From Chitinophaga pinensis (GTDB lineage Bacteria > Bacteroidota > Bacteroidia > Chitinophagales > Chitinophagaceae): a DNA stretch of 36,819 nt. Positions within the stretch are counted from its first letter, which is position 1, and each line of letters opens with the position of its first letter. Location of the stretch: assembly GCF_007896845.1 (NCBI RefSeq), contig NZ_VOHS01000040.1, positions 1-36,819 on the forward strand. The letters are read 5' to 3'. The translations under genes and the position numbers were made by a program. The notes beneath the pieces are model-generated. The model had not been told where the DNA came from and ran no database searches. It saw only the letters and a program-made list of their open reading frames with translations. Shown here in pieces: positions 17,832-26,777 of this stretch.

Positions 17832-18083
17832 TCAGGGGAATAAATCTTTACTCTTGTCGATGATCTGCTTCAAACGGAGCGTAAAGGTGTCGCAGCAGCT
17901 TTTGCTATACGCGTAAAGCACCACGTCTCCGTCCTCTGAGCGGGACTCAATATTCATTTCCACCGTATGGTCAGGATGTGATTTACAGCATTCCTGGCTG
18001 AATTGGTGGGTCAGGTAGGCGGCTATTCTCTCTGCTTTCGAATTATTGAAGCGGGCAGGAAGATTGTGAATGTAGTCGGCCAT
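17832..18083 (-). CDS. Unrecognised small protein, 83 aa
   Basis: No family is recognised. I chose the start at 18083 (MADYIHNLPARFNNSKAERI) rather than the upstream in-frame ATG at 18131, whose extra 16 residues look unlike a protein start. The product is soluble and contains a helical N-terminus (AERIAAYLTHQFSQECC) and a central beta-like section. Four Cys occur in two adjacent pairs (QECCKS and KSCCDT). The C-terminus is helical (FTLRLKQIIDKSKDLF). It lies 55 bp upstream of the DUF4157 gene on the same strand and may form a two-gene unit with it. It could then be a partner, immunity-like or loading protein, but nothing in the sequence shows this. Confidence 0.55.
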   Translation of the reverse strand: MADYIHNLPARFNNSKAERIAAYLTHQFSQECCKSHPDHTVEMNIESRSEDGDVVLYAYSKSCCDTFTLRLKQIIDKSKDLFP

Positions 18084-18247
18084 AGTGTTGTCAGGTACAA
18101 GTGACCTTTTAATTGCGCGGAATTGTATCATAAACCTATATTATGGGGAGAAAAAACGATACTGTAAAGTTACGGAGATCCTGTCAAATAGCAGGAAACA
18201 GGGATTTACTTTTACAAATGACGGATTTTGTTGTGAATCTGCCTTCT

Positions 18248-18281
18248 TTTGGCCGCGGAGCTGATTCTTTCATTAATTTTG
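18248..18281 (+). promoter_or_regulatory. Bacteroidota-type promoter for the PepSY-like gene
   Basis: TTTG at 18248-18251 and TAATTTTG at 18274-18281 fit the Bacteroidota sigma consensus TTTG and TAnnTTTG with a 22-bp spacer, slightly longer than the usual 19. The gene starts at 18306, leaving a short leader. Confidence 0.55.
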
Positions 18282-18305
18282 ACCAGTTAATTAAAACACT
18301 CATTC

Positions 18306-18767
18306 ATGAAACATCTCATTTTCATTCTTTTATTGGGAACCGGTATCTCCTCTTACGCGCAGAAAAGTGATCAGCCGGTAAATGTACCTGCTGCCGTTAC
18401 CAAAAGTTTTCAGCAGCAGTTTCCCGCAGCTACAGGTGTTAAATGGAAATTGAAAGATAACCAGTACAAAGCAGAATTTCACAAACACGACGTCTGGTAT
18501 GATGCGACCGGTAAACTGGTAAAACAGAAAGAAGACATCAAAGATGCCGATCTGCCTGCTGCCGTTAAACAAGCCGTTCAACAGCAGTTTGCCGGATACA
18601 CTATCCATGACGTTGACAAACACACTGCCGGCAGCACCATCACCTATAAGGTAGAACTGCAAAAGAAGCCGGAGGAAAGAAAGGTAACTTTCAGCGCTGA
18701 TGGTAAAGTACTGGAAAACGTACTGGATAAGAAAGATAAGAAAGACAAAAAAGACGGGAAAAAGTAA
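18306..18767 (+). CDS. PepSY-like (DUF2874) exported protein, 153 aa
   Basis: Residues 1-18 form a signal peptide (MKHLIFILLLGTGISSYAQ). Two PepSY-like repeats follow: the first at about residues 29-77 (VPAAVTKSFQQQFPAATGVK, then KAEFHKHDVWYDATGKLVKQ) and the second at about 80-138 (LPAAVKQAVQQQFAGY, then VELQKKPEERKVTFSADGKV). The phrase AAVxxxxQQQFPAA is typical of the DUF2874/BLIP-like periplasmic proteins of Bacteroidota. The C-terminal tail LDKKDKKDKKDGKK is lysine/aspartate-rich and low complexity. The role is unknown for the family; a binding or inhibitor role is the usual suggestion. It has its own promoter and terminator, so it is a single-gene unit. Confidence 0.85.
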   Translation: MKHLIFILLLGTGISSYAQKSDQPVNVPAAVTKSFQQQFPAATGVKWKLKDNQYKAEFHKHDVWYDATGKLVKQKEDIKDADLPAAVKQAVQQQFAGYTIHDVDKHTAGSTITYKVELQKKPEERKVTFSADGKVLENVLDKKDKKDKKDGKK

Positions 18768-18789
18768 GCCCTTCACCGATATGACTACA

Positions 18790-18823
18790 AGCCGCCTCCT
18801 CCATAAGGCGGCTCTTTTATTTT
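18790..18823 (+). terminator. Rho-independent terminator after the PepSY-like gene
   Basis: AGCCGCCT (18790-18797), an 8-nt loop, and AGGCGGCT (18806-18813) form a perfect 8-bp stem, followed by the T-rich CTTTTATTTT. It begins 23 bp after the stop codon. Confidence 0.88.
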
Positions 18824-18926
18824 CGTCCATCCGGGAGCGAATAATATTGTTTTAAGGGGGACTTCATGTTTTTTGGCAAAAAAGGCATAACTTAATAGTA
18901 GAATGCATTCCTTAAATCTTTTTGTC

Positions 18927-19358
18927 ATGGATAAAGTTAGAGATATCCTGCAGATGAAAGGAAACCTGATTTACACAATCTGCATTACCTGCACTGTGTA
19001 CGAAGCTTTGGAAGTTCTTGAAGAAAAAAATCTTGGCGCACTCGTAGTTGTGGACGAAAGTGGAAAATTGATTGGCATATTCACTGAACGGGATTACGCA
19101 CGCAAAGTCGTCCTGAAGGGTCGGTCCTCAAAAGAAACTTATGTAAGGGACATCATGACGGATAGTCCGGTATTTGTTTCTCCTGACACTGACATTGAAT
19201 ATTGCATGCAATTGATGACGAATAAGTTCATCCGCCATCTCCCCGTTATTGAAAACAATGAACTGACCGGCATTATCTCCATCGGTGACATCGTAAAGCA
19301 TGTCATCAGCAACAAAGACTTCATCATCCAGCACCTGGAACATTACATCGTAAGCTAA
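18927..19358 (+). CDS. Two-CBS-domain protein, 143 aa
   Basis: The protein is a stand-alone Bateman module that would sense adenine nucleotides or related ligands in the cytoplasm. The first CBS domain (about residues 7-65) includes TVYEALEVLEEKNLGALVVV and GIFTERDYARKVV. The second (about 72-130) has VRDIMTDSPVFVSPDTDIEY, FIRHLPVIENNELTGIISIG and DIVKHV. I chose the start at 18927 (MDKVRDILQ) over an upstream ATG at 18903, because CBS modules of this type begin with this segment. It is 133 bp upstream of nuoA in the same direction. Regulation of, or co-transcription with, the Complex I operon is possible but not shown. Confidence 0.85.
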   Translation: MDKVRDILQMKGNLIYTICITCTVYEALEVLEEKNLGALVVVDESGKLIGIFTERDYARKVVLKGRSSKETYVRDIMTDSPVFVSPDTDIEYCMQLMTNKFIRHLPVIENNELTGIISIGDIVKHVISNKDFIIQHLEHYIVS

Positions 19359-19491
19359 GCACGTTACGAAAAACAACTCATCTCTGCGCTATTAAGGTTA
19401 ATTGGTTTTATTAAGAGATTGGATAATCGTCTTTCTTTTCATTTAAAAGACAGAATACGCTGTATTCATCTTCAGGGAAAACTTTTATGTT

Positions 19492-19938
19492 ATGGGAAAC
19501 GAATCAATCAGTGTTCCCTTGTGGCCCCTGTTGCTTTATGCCTGCCTCGTAGTCGTATTGCTCGCCGCTATTCTAACGTTGTCTTATATACTGGGACAGC
19601 ATCACAATGACCGTGCGACCAACCGGCCATACGAAGGAGGTATTGAACAAACAGGAAGTGCCCGCATCCGCTTCTCCGCGCAATTCTATCTCGTCGCCAT
19701 GCTCTTCGTCATCTTTGACGTGGAAGCCGTATTCATTATGTTATGGGCACTCGGTTTCTACGAACTGGGATGGCCCGGTTATATCGGCGCATTAATATTT
19801 ATAGGTCAGCTGGCAGTTGTACTGGTCTATGAATGGGGCATTGGTGCACTGAATATAGGTGCTGACGCGAAGAAGATCTTAAAATTCCACAAACAAAAAC
19901 AAGAGAAGAATGAAATGGTGGTTAAGCAAACCGGGTGA
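19492..19938 (+). CDS. nuoA: NADH-quinone oxidoreductase subunit A
   Basis: Small membrane subunit of Complex I, located where the peripheral arm meets the membrane arm. Three helices are evident: WPLLLYACLVVVLLAAILTL, QFYLVAMLFVIFDVEAVFIM and YIGALIFIGQLAVVLVYEWG. The conserved loop NRPYEGGIEQTGSARIRFSA and the FDVEAVF motif identify it. It has 148 aa with a lysine-rich extension after the third helix. It is the first gene of the nuo operon and overlaps nuoB by 29 bp, which suggests translational coupling. No perfect TAnnTTTG promoter was found in the 133 bp upstream. Confidence 0.96.
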   Translation: MGNESISVPLWPLLLYACLVVVLLAAILTLSYILGQHHNDRATNRPYEGGIEQTGSARIRFSAQFYLVAMLFVIFDVEAVFIMLWALGFYELGWPGYIGALIFIGQLAVVLVYEWGIGALNIGADAKKILKFHKQKQEKNEMVVKQTG

Positions 19939-20548
19939 TCAGTCCGGACATGTTTCAGGCAATGGCAGCATGGAAGAAGCTGTCAGCAGAAGTATCATGC
20001 TGACAACCGTACAGGACCTCCTCGCATGGGGACGTAAAAATTCTATGTGGCCGTTTCACTTCGGACTGAGTTGCTGTTTCGTGGAAATGGCCACCAGTAT
20101 TACCAGCAAATATGATGTCGCCAGATTCGGTGCAGAAGTGATCAGAGGTACACCTCGTGAAGCAGATGTCATGGTCATCGCCGGTACCGTATTTATTAAA
20201 ATGGTACCCATCATCAAACGCCTGCACGAACAGATGATGGAACCCCGTTGGGTCATCTCCATGGGTAGCTGCGCCAACAGCGGAGGCATGTATGATATAT
20301 ACAGCGTTGTGCAGGGCGTAGATAAATTCCTGCCGGTAGATGTATACGTACCTGGTTGTCCGCCGCGACCAGACGCATTTATGCAGGGATTGGTACTCTT
20401 GGGTAACGCAGTAGGAAAAGAAGCACGGCCACTTAGCTGGGTAATCGGAGAACAGGGCGTTATCAAACCTGCACAGCCTTCCATGAAAGAACAAAAACGG
20501 GAAGAACGTGCGAAGATGACTACGTTCAGAGGTATAGATGAGATATAA
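19910..20548 (+). CDS. nuoB: NADH-quinone oxidoreductase subunit B
   Basis: Carries the terminal 4Fe-4S cluster N2 next to the quinone site. Ligand motifs are visible: GLSCCFVEMA (tandem Cys), SMGSCANSGG and VPGCPPRPDA. The N-terminal 30 residues (QSGHVSGNGSMEEAVSRSIM) extend beyond the conserved core. The C-terminus is a charged tail. It has 212 aa. It starts inside the 3' end of nuoA and ends 14 bp before nuoCD. Confidence 0.97.
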   Translation: MKWWLSKPGDQSGHVSGNGSMEEAVSRSIMLTTVQDLLAWGRKNSMWPFHFGLSCCFVEMATSITSKYDVARFGAEVIRGTPREADVMVIAGTVFIKMVPIIKRLHEQMMEPRWVISMGSCANSGGMYDIYSVVQGVDKFLPVDVYVPGCPPRPDAFMQGLVLLGNAVGKEARPLSWVIGEQGVIKPAQPSMKEQKREERAKMTTFRGIDEI

Positions 20549-20562
20549 ACTAAACAAACCTC

Positions 20563-22305
20563 ATGCAGACTGCCGACAATAACATACTAACACCGCTCCA
20601 ACAACGCTTCGGCTTTGATGCATCACAGCAACAAAACACAGCGGATGGGATACTCACCTTATGGGTTGGCAAAACCGATATTGTCAGCACCGTGCAGTTC
20701 CTGCAACAAAATGCCTACTTGTCGCTATACGATCTCTGTGGTATTGACGAACGCGACAGGGCCCGCAAAGAGCAGCTCCCTGTCGCAGACTTCTCGGTAG
20801 TCTACCTGCTCTTCTCATTCAAAGACAACAACTTCATCCGACTCAAAGTGCCACTGACCGGTGAATATCCCTCCCTCCCTTCTATCACCACCATCTTCCC
20901 AAATGCAAACTGGTACGAACGCGAAATCTACGATATGTTTGGCATCCGCTTCGATGGCCATCCACATCTGCAACGCATACTGATGCCACAATCCTGGCAG
21001 GGACATCCTTTGCGAAAAGAGCATCCCGCACGTGCCACCGAGATTGGCCCCTTCCGCCTTTGGGATGAAAAGCAGGACGCGGAACAGGAAGCCCTCCGCT
21101 TTAAACCGGAAGAATGGGGTATGCAGACGCATAGTGATGATGCCGATTTTATGTTTCTGAATATCGGTCCGCAACACCCCGGTACACACGGTGTATTACG
21201 CATCATACTACAACTGGATGGAGAAGAAATAGTAGACGCCGTTCCCGAAATCGGCTTCCATCACCGGGGCGCAGAGAAAATGGGAGAACGTCAAAGCTGG
21301 CATACCTATATCCCCTATACAGACCGTATTGATTATCTCGGTGGTGTCATGAACAATCTGTCCTATCTGCTGGCAGTAGAACAACTGGCAGGTATCGATA
21401 TACCGGAGCGCGCGAAAGTGATCAGGGTCATGCTCTGCGAATTGTTCCGCATCAATAGCCATCTGGTGTGGTTTGGCACATTCGCACAGGACCTCGGACA
21501 GCTATCTCCCGTATTCTATATGTTCACCGAACGTGAAAAGATCTTTGATGTAATAGAGGCTGTATGCGGTGGCAGAATGCATCCCAACTGGTTCCGTATC
21601 GGTGGTGTCGCTCAGGATCTGCCCAACGGATGGGATACACTGGTACGTGACTTTGTAAAACGTTTCCCGGCTAAACTGAAAGAATTTAATGACATGGTAC
21701 TGCGCAATAGTCTGATCAAAGCGCGTACAAAAGGTATCGGTGTATATACACTGGAAGAAGCGATAGAATGGGGTGTTACCGGTCCCGGATTACGGGCCTG
21801 TGGCTTCGACTGGGACTTCCGCAAAAAACGCCCCTATTCCGGTTATGAGATGTTCGACTTTGATATACCCATCGCGCAGCATGGCGATTGCTATGACAGA
21901 TCTGTCGTGAGAGTGGAAGAAATGAGACAAAGTCTGCGCATCATTGAGCAGTGTCTGAATAACATGCCTTCCGGCAACTACAAGGCAGAACATCCGCTGA
22001 CCACCCCACCGATCAAGAAACATACCATGCAGGATATTGAAACACTGATCACCCATTTCCTCAACGTTAGCTGGGGCCCGGTTATCCCACCGGGAGAAGC
22101 CATGAGTTGTGTGGAAGCCACCAAAGGTGCTACCAGTTACTACCTGATCAGCGATGGCAATACCTCTTCATACAGAACGCGTATACGGACGCCCTCGTTC
22201 CCCCATATGCAGATGGTCCCTTATATCAGCAAAGGATATACGGTAGCCGACCTGTTGTCTATATTGGGCAGCGTGGACTATGTGCTGGCAGACATTGACA
22301 GATAG
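20563..22305 (+). CDS. nuoCD: NADH-quinone oxidoreductase fused subunit C/D, 580 aa
   Basis: One reading frame covers both NuoC and NuoD. Residues 1-175 are the NuoC part, with YDLCGIDERD, WYEREIYDMFGIRFDGHPHL and GHPLRKEHPA. Residues about 195-580 are the NuoD part, with LNIGPQHPGTHGVLRIILQL, EIGFHHRGAEKMGERQSWHT, DRIDYLGGVMNNLSY and the C-terminal IPPGEAMSCVEATKGATSYY and SVDYVLADIDR. NuoD lines the quinone pocket beside NuoB; NuoC packs against NuoD and NuoI. Such C/D fusion is known in several bacteria including E. coli. The frame is intact, with no sign of the indels found further downstream. Confidence 0.97.
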   Translation: MQTADNNILTPLQQRFGFDASQQQNTADGILTLWVGKTDIVSTVQFLQQNAYLSLYDLCGIDERDRARKEQLPVADFSVVYLLFSFKDNNFIRLKVPLTGEYPSLPSITTIFPNANWYEREIYDMFGIRFDGHPHLQRILMPQSWQGHPLRKEHPARATEIGPFRLWDEKQDAEQEALRFKPEEWGMQTHSDDADFMFLNIGPQHPGTHGVLRIILQLDGEEIVDAVPEIGFHHRGAEKMGERQSWHTYIPYTDRIDYLGGVMNNLSYLLAVEQLAGIDIPERAKVIRVMLCELFRINSHLVWFGTFAQDLGQLSPVFYMFTEREKIFDVIEAVCGGRMHPNWFRIGGVAQDLPNGWDTLVRDFVKRFPAKLKEFNDMVLRNSLIKARTKGIGVYTLEEAIEWGVTGPGLRACGFDWDFRKKRPYSGYEMFDFDIPIAQHGDCYDRSVVRVEEMRQSLRIIEQCLNNMPSGNYKAEHPLTTPPIKKHTMQDIETLITHFLNVSWGPVIPPGEAMSCVEATKGATSYYLISDGNTSSYRTRIRTPSFPHMQMVPYISKGYTVADLLSILGSVDYVLADIDR

Positions 22306-22314
22306 TCAAATCAA

Positions 22315-22785
22315 ATGCTTATGCTTAGTACTACTGAAAAGGAAGCAATCGATCATGAGATCGGACTGGTGCCTCATAAAAGAGCCACTGTTATTGAGGC
22401 ATTGAAGATTGTACAACAACATCGCGGATGGATCAGCGATGACAGTGTAGAAGAAATTGCAGATTACCTCGGTATCAGTCCTGCAGAGGTAGACAGCGTA
22501 GCCACCTTCTATAATCTCATCTTCCGTAAGCCTGTCGGCCGGCATGTGATACTGCTTTGCGACAGTATATCCTGCTACGTCATGGGATATAAAAGCCTTT
22601 ATGCCGCCTTACAGGACAAACTACAGATCAATTTCGGACAAACATGCCCGGATAACCGTTTCACACTTTTACCCAATGCCTGTCTGGGTTGCTGCGATCA
22701 TGCGCCCGCCATGATGATAGACAAAGACCTCTACAGAGATATTACAATTGAACAGCTGGATGATATCCTGAAAAAATATGCATAA
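22315..22785 (+). CDS. nuoE: NADH-quinone oxidoreductase subunit E
   Basis: The 24-kDa-type subunit with a thioredoxin-like domain carrying 2Fe-2S cluster N1a. Four ligand cysteines are evident as C-x4-C in LLCDSISCYVMG and C-x3-C in NACLGCCDHAP. The N-terminal helical part includes ALKIVQQHRGWISDDSVEEI and the C-terminus IEQLDDILKKYA. The size, 156 aa, is normal. An alternative start two codons later (22321) is possible. The TAATG overlap with nuoF (TAA at 22783-22785, ATG at 22785) suggests coupling. Confidence 0.96.
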   Translation: MLMLSTTEKEAIDHEIGLVPHKRATVIEALKIVQQHRGWISDDSVEEIADYLGISPAEVDSVATFYNLIFRKPVGRHVILLCDSISCYVMGYKSLYAALQDKLQINFGQTCPDNRFTLLPNACLGCCDHAPAMMIDKDLYRDITIEQLDDILKKYA

Positions 22786-24062
22786 TGACAGAACGTCCGC
22801 TTACAAGAAATATATATCCTGATCGTCCTCCGATGAATCTGAAAGAGTACGAGAATACCGGTGGTTATGCGGCCCTCAGAAAAGTATGCAGTACGATGGA
22901 TCCTGCGGCTCTACAAAAGCTGGTGCAGGATAGTAATCTGAAAGGGCGCGGTGGTGCCGGCTTCAGTACAGGTATGAAGTGGAGTCTTATTCCCATGGGC
23001 GACAAAGCGACGCATCCCAAATACCTTATCGCCAATGCTGATGAAATGGAGCCCGGTACTTTCAAGGATCGCCTGTTACTGGAAGGTAATCCCCATCAAC
23101 TGATAGAAGGAATGATACTCGCCGCTTATGCGATACAGGCAGATATCGCTTATGTATTCCTGCGCTGGGCTTATCATGAAGCCGCTGCACTTATCCGCAA
23201 GAGCATACAGGAAGCCTACGACGCAGGCTATCTGGGAACGGATATACTGGGCAGTGGGTTTCATCTGGAAATGTACCTGCATACAGGTGTGGGCCGCTAT
23301 ATGTGCGGAGAAGAAACCGCCCTGCTAAATGCACTGGAAGGTAAGCGGGCCACGCCAAGGGCCAAACCGCCTTTTCCGCAGATCAGTGGATTGTTTGGCA
23401 AACCCACCATTGTCAACAATGTCGAAACGCTTTGCTGCGTGCCCCATATCGTCAATAATGGCGCTGAATGGTTCAAAGGACTCAGTTACAGCGATGATGG
23501 CGGCACCAAAGTATACGGCGTCAGTGGTAAAGTAAAAAGACCCGGTGCATGGGAGCTTCCTATGGGAGTGACCATGCGTGAACTGATAGAAGAACATGCC
23601 GGTGGTATGAAACCCGGATATGCGTTAAAAGGTGTGCTACCGGGAGGCGCCTCTACCGACTTTCTGACCACCCAACATCTTGACATAAAGATGGATTATA
23701 AGTCCGTCGCCGCCGCAGGCAGTCGGCTGGGAACAGGTACCATGATCGTACTGGACTCGGGTACCTGTCCGGTAGGCTTTGTACATAATCTGCAACACTT
23801 CTTTGCACAGGAGAGCTGCGGATGGTGTACCCCTTGCCGGGAGGGCCTGCCATGGGTAGAAAAGATCCTGCTCGCACTGGAGAAAGGTGACGGCAAACCC
23901 GAAGATATCGAACTCTTACAAATGCATACACAGTTCCTTGGTCCGGGTAATACTTTTTGTGCATTAGCGCCCGGCGCAATGGAACCTTTACAGAGCGCAC
24001 TCAAATATTTCATGGAAGATTTTGAGCAACATGTCGGGCATAAAAAATGCCCGTATGATTAA
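22785..24062 (+). CDS. nuoF: NADH-quinone oxidoreductase subunit F, 425 aa
   Basis: The 51-kDa-type subunit that oxidises NADH, binds FMN and carries 4Fe-4S cluster N3. Motifs: LKGRGGAGFSTGMKWSL for nucleotide/FMN binding, MEPGTFKDR, GVGRYMCGEETALLNALEGK (nucleotide binding), and ESCGWCTPCREG with three cluster Cys plus a later Cys in GNTFCALAPG. The presence of the E/F/G module means this Complex I can use NADH, whereas some Bacteroidota versions lack it. The frame is intact. It is followed by nuoG after 11 bp. Confidence 0.97.
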   Translation: MTERPLTRNIYPDRPPMNLKEYENTGGYAALRKVCSTMDPAALQKLVQDSNLKGRGGAGFSTGMKWSLIPMGDKATHPKYLIANADEMEPGTFKDRLLLEGNPHQLIEGMILAAYAIQADIAYVFLRWAYHEAAALIRKSIQEAYDAGYLGTDILGSGFHLEMYLHTGVGRYMCGEETALLNALEGKRATPRAKPPFPQISGLFGKPTIVNNVETLCCVPHIVNNGAEWFKGLSYSDDGGTKVYGVSGKVKRPGAWELPMGVTMRELIEEHAGGMKPGYALKGVLPGGASTDFLTTQHLDIKMDYKSVAAAGSRLGTGTMIVLDSGTCPVGFVHNLQHFFAQESCGWCTPCREGLPWVEKILLALEKGDGKPEDIELLQMHTQFLGPGNTFCALAPGAMEPLQSALKYFMEDFEQHVGHKKCPYD

Positions 24063-24073
24063 ATAGCTGAACA

Positions 24074-26771
24074 ATGCCACGCATATATATAGATAATGTG
24101 CCTTTCGAAGTGAAAGCAGGCAGGAACCTGCTGGAGGCCTGCCTGAGTCTGGGCATTGACCTGCCGTACTTCTGCTGGCATCCTGCCATGGGCAGCATCG
24201 GCGCCTGCCGGCAATGTGCTGTCAAAGTGTTCAAAGATGCGGAAGATACCAAAGGTCGTATCATGATGAGTTGTATGGAAAGCGTGAAAGACGACCTGCG
24301 TATTTCCGTATGTGATCCCGGCGCAAAGGCATTCCGGGCACAGGTTATAGAATGGCTGATGACGAATCACCCGCATGATTGTCCGGTATGTGATGAAGGC
24401 GGTAGTTGTCACCTGCAGGATGTCACCGTCATGACTGGACACGACTACCGGCGCTATCAGTTCAAAAAACGCACTTATACCAATCAGTATCTTGGTCCGC
24501 TGATCAACCATGAAATGAACCGTTGCATACAGTGTTATCGCTGTGTACGATTCTACAGGGACTATGCCGGCGGTAAAGACCTGAATGTTTTCTCCGCACA
24601 TAACCACGTCTATTTCGGCCGGGAAAAGGACGGCGTACTGCAAAGTCCATTCAGTGGTAACCTCGCAGAAGTATGTCCTACCGGCGTATTTACGGATAAA
24701 ACACTCAAGGAACATTATACCCGTAAATGGGACCTGACCAATGCACCGGCCATTTGCCAGCATTGCAGTCTGGGATGTAATGTCATCGCCGGAGAGCGTT
24801 ATGGTCAGTTACGCAGTATTGTGAACCGTTACAACAGTGAGGTCAATGGTTATTTCCTTTGCGATAAAGGCCGCTTCGGATATGAATTTGTCAACAGCGA
24901 AAACCGTATTACACAGACATTAATCCGTCACCGCACAGCCGAAGCCGTAGATGAGCCTACACTGATGAGCCATCTGCCCAATATCCTCATCGGACATACA
25001 GTGATTGGTATCGGTTCGCCGAGAGCATCCATCGAAAACAACTATGCTTTAATGGAACTGGCCGGCCGGGAATGTTTTTATCAGGGATTACCGGATAATC
25101 AGGTATTCCTTGAGCAGAAGATAGTCGATATTCTTTCCGCAGGCGCTATTCATACCCCTTCACTGAAAGAAATTGAGCAGGCGGACGCGGTATTGATATT
25201 AGGTGAAGATATCTGGAATACGGCACCTGTCATGGCACTCGCCGTACGCCAGTCTGTTATGAAAACAGCCGCCGCCCATGTACAGGAACAAGTGCCGTTA
25301 CCCGGCTGGCATGACGCTGCCCTGAAAGAACTCGCGCAGGAAAGCAAAGGTTTTCTGGCGAATATGAGTGTACTCTCTTCCCCCTTAGACGAGATCGCCG
25401 CCTGTCAGGCACATGGTGCACCTGATGATATGGCCCGGCTGGGATTTCAGATCGCACACCTGTTGAATAATACACTACCGGCAGTGGACAATGCCTCAGC
25501 AGCACTCCTGCAAGATGCGCATCTCATCAGCCAGCAATTGTTATTGGCCAGACACCCGGTTATCATTGCAGGAACATCCGCCGGCAGCGAAGCACTGATC
25601 AGGGCAGCCTATGATATCGCGGCTTCACTGCAAAGCAGTGAGCGACAGGCAGCACTGGCCTTTGTATTGCCCGAATGCAACAGCATGGGACTTGCCATGA
25701 CAGGCGCTTCCTCCTTTGAAAAAGCACTCGCGATCGTACAGCAGAACCCTGACGTCACGGCGGTCATCCTTGAGAATGATCTCTACAGGAATATGCCGGC
25801 CGATCTGGTAGATAGTTTCTTTAGTAAATGCCGGCAGGTGGTCGTACTCGACACCCTGCATAACCGCACCACTGAAAAGGCAGATGTGTTGATACCGGTG
25901 GCCACCTTCGCTGAAGGGGACGGTACCTTCATCAATAATGAGGGAAGGGCGCAACGGAGCTATCAGGTATTCATGTCTCCCGATAAAGTGCTTAAAGAAG
26001 CCTTTAAATGGCTTTTCGAGATGAAGGTGATTCGTAGCGCCATTTCTAATGGTCATGACGTACATCCGGACGAAATGCTGGCAGGATTGGAAAGGGCTTA
26101 TCCGCAGTTCAAAGGCATCGCGGCAGTGGTACCTCCACATGAATTCCGTATACATGGCGCCCGTATTCCCCGTGAATCACAAAGGTATAGTGGCCGGACA
26201 GCCATGCAGGCCAATAAGGCCGTCAGCGAACCTAAACCTCTGCAGGATGACGATTCGCCACTGTCATTCACGATGGAAGGCTACCGGGGAATGCCACCAG
26301 CCCCTCTGATCCCCTATTTCTGGGCTCCCGGATGGAACTCCGGTCAGGCAGTCAATAAATACCAACAGGAAACAGGCGGCGCCTTAAAAGGCGGAGATCC
26401 GGGTATCCGCTTATTCAGGGATACGGGTGCCCAACCTGCCTGGTTTCAGGATATACCAGATGCTTTCACGCCCCGGCAAGGGAAATGGTTCCTCTTACCG
26501 CAATACCAGCTATTTGGTTCCGGCGAACTTAGCATCTACACCAAAGGCATTGCCGCACTCTCCGCAGCCCCCCGGGCTATACTTTCTACAAGAGATGCAG
26601 CCACTTTGAACATGGCCACAGGGGCTGCTCACTATACAGTCAGATAACAGAACCTATCAGTTTCCACTGGAAACAAGAGAAGATGTACAGGATGGTATCG
26701 TCATCCTGACAGCAGGATTAAAAGGAATGGAAGCATTCAGTTGGGGTACATGGGTAAATCTTTCTAAATAA
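24074..26771 (+). CDS. nuoG: NADH-quinone oxidoreductase subunit G, about 898 aa (one frameshift)
   Basis: Large Fe-S subunit carrying electrons from NuoF. Cluster motifs: CWHPAMGSIGACRQCAVKV (2Fe-2S), HPHDCPVCDEGGSCHLQD (with a His ligand), NRCIQCYRCVRFYRDYAGG, and CQHCSLGCNV for the molybdopterin-like domain start. The remainder is the degenerate molybdopterin oxidoreductase domain, including LIPVATFAEGDGTFINNEGR. The frame seen stops at 26647, but the next frame carries a further natural end (TYQFPLETREDVQDGIVILT, ending EAFSWGTWVNLSK) with TAA at 26769-26771. This fits one extra G in the GGGG run near 26620. That is the only insertion-type error; all other frameshifts here fit missing bases. 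Confidence 0.93.
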
Positions 26772-26777
26772 AGTGAC

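Noticed and set aside
19955..20557. 200-aa minus-strand frame
   Set aside because: Antisense to nuoB, whose Fe-S motifs prove the plus strand is coding.
24059..24763. 234-aa minus-strand frame
   Set aside because: Antisense to nuoG over the Fe-S cluster region.
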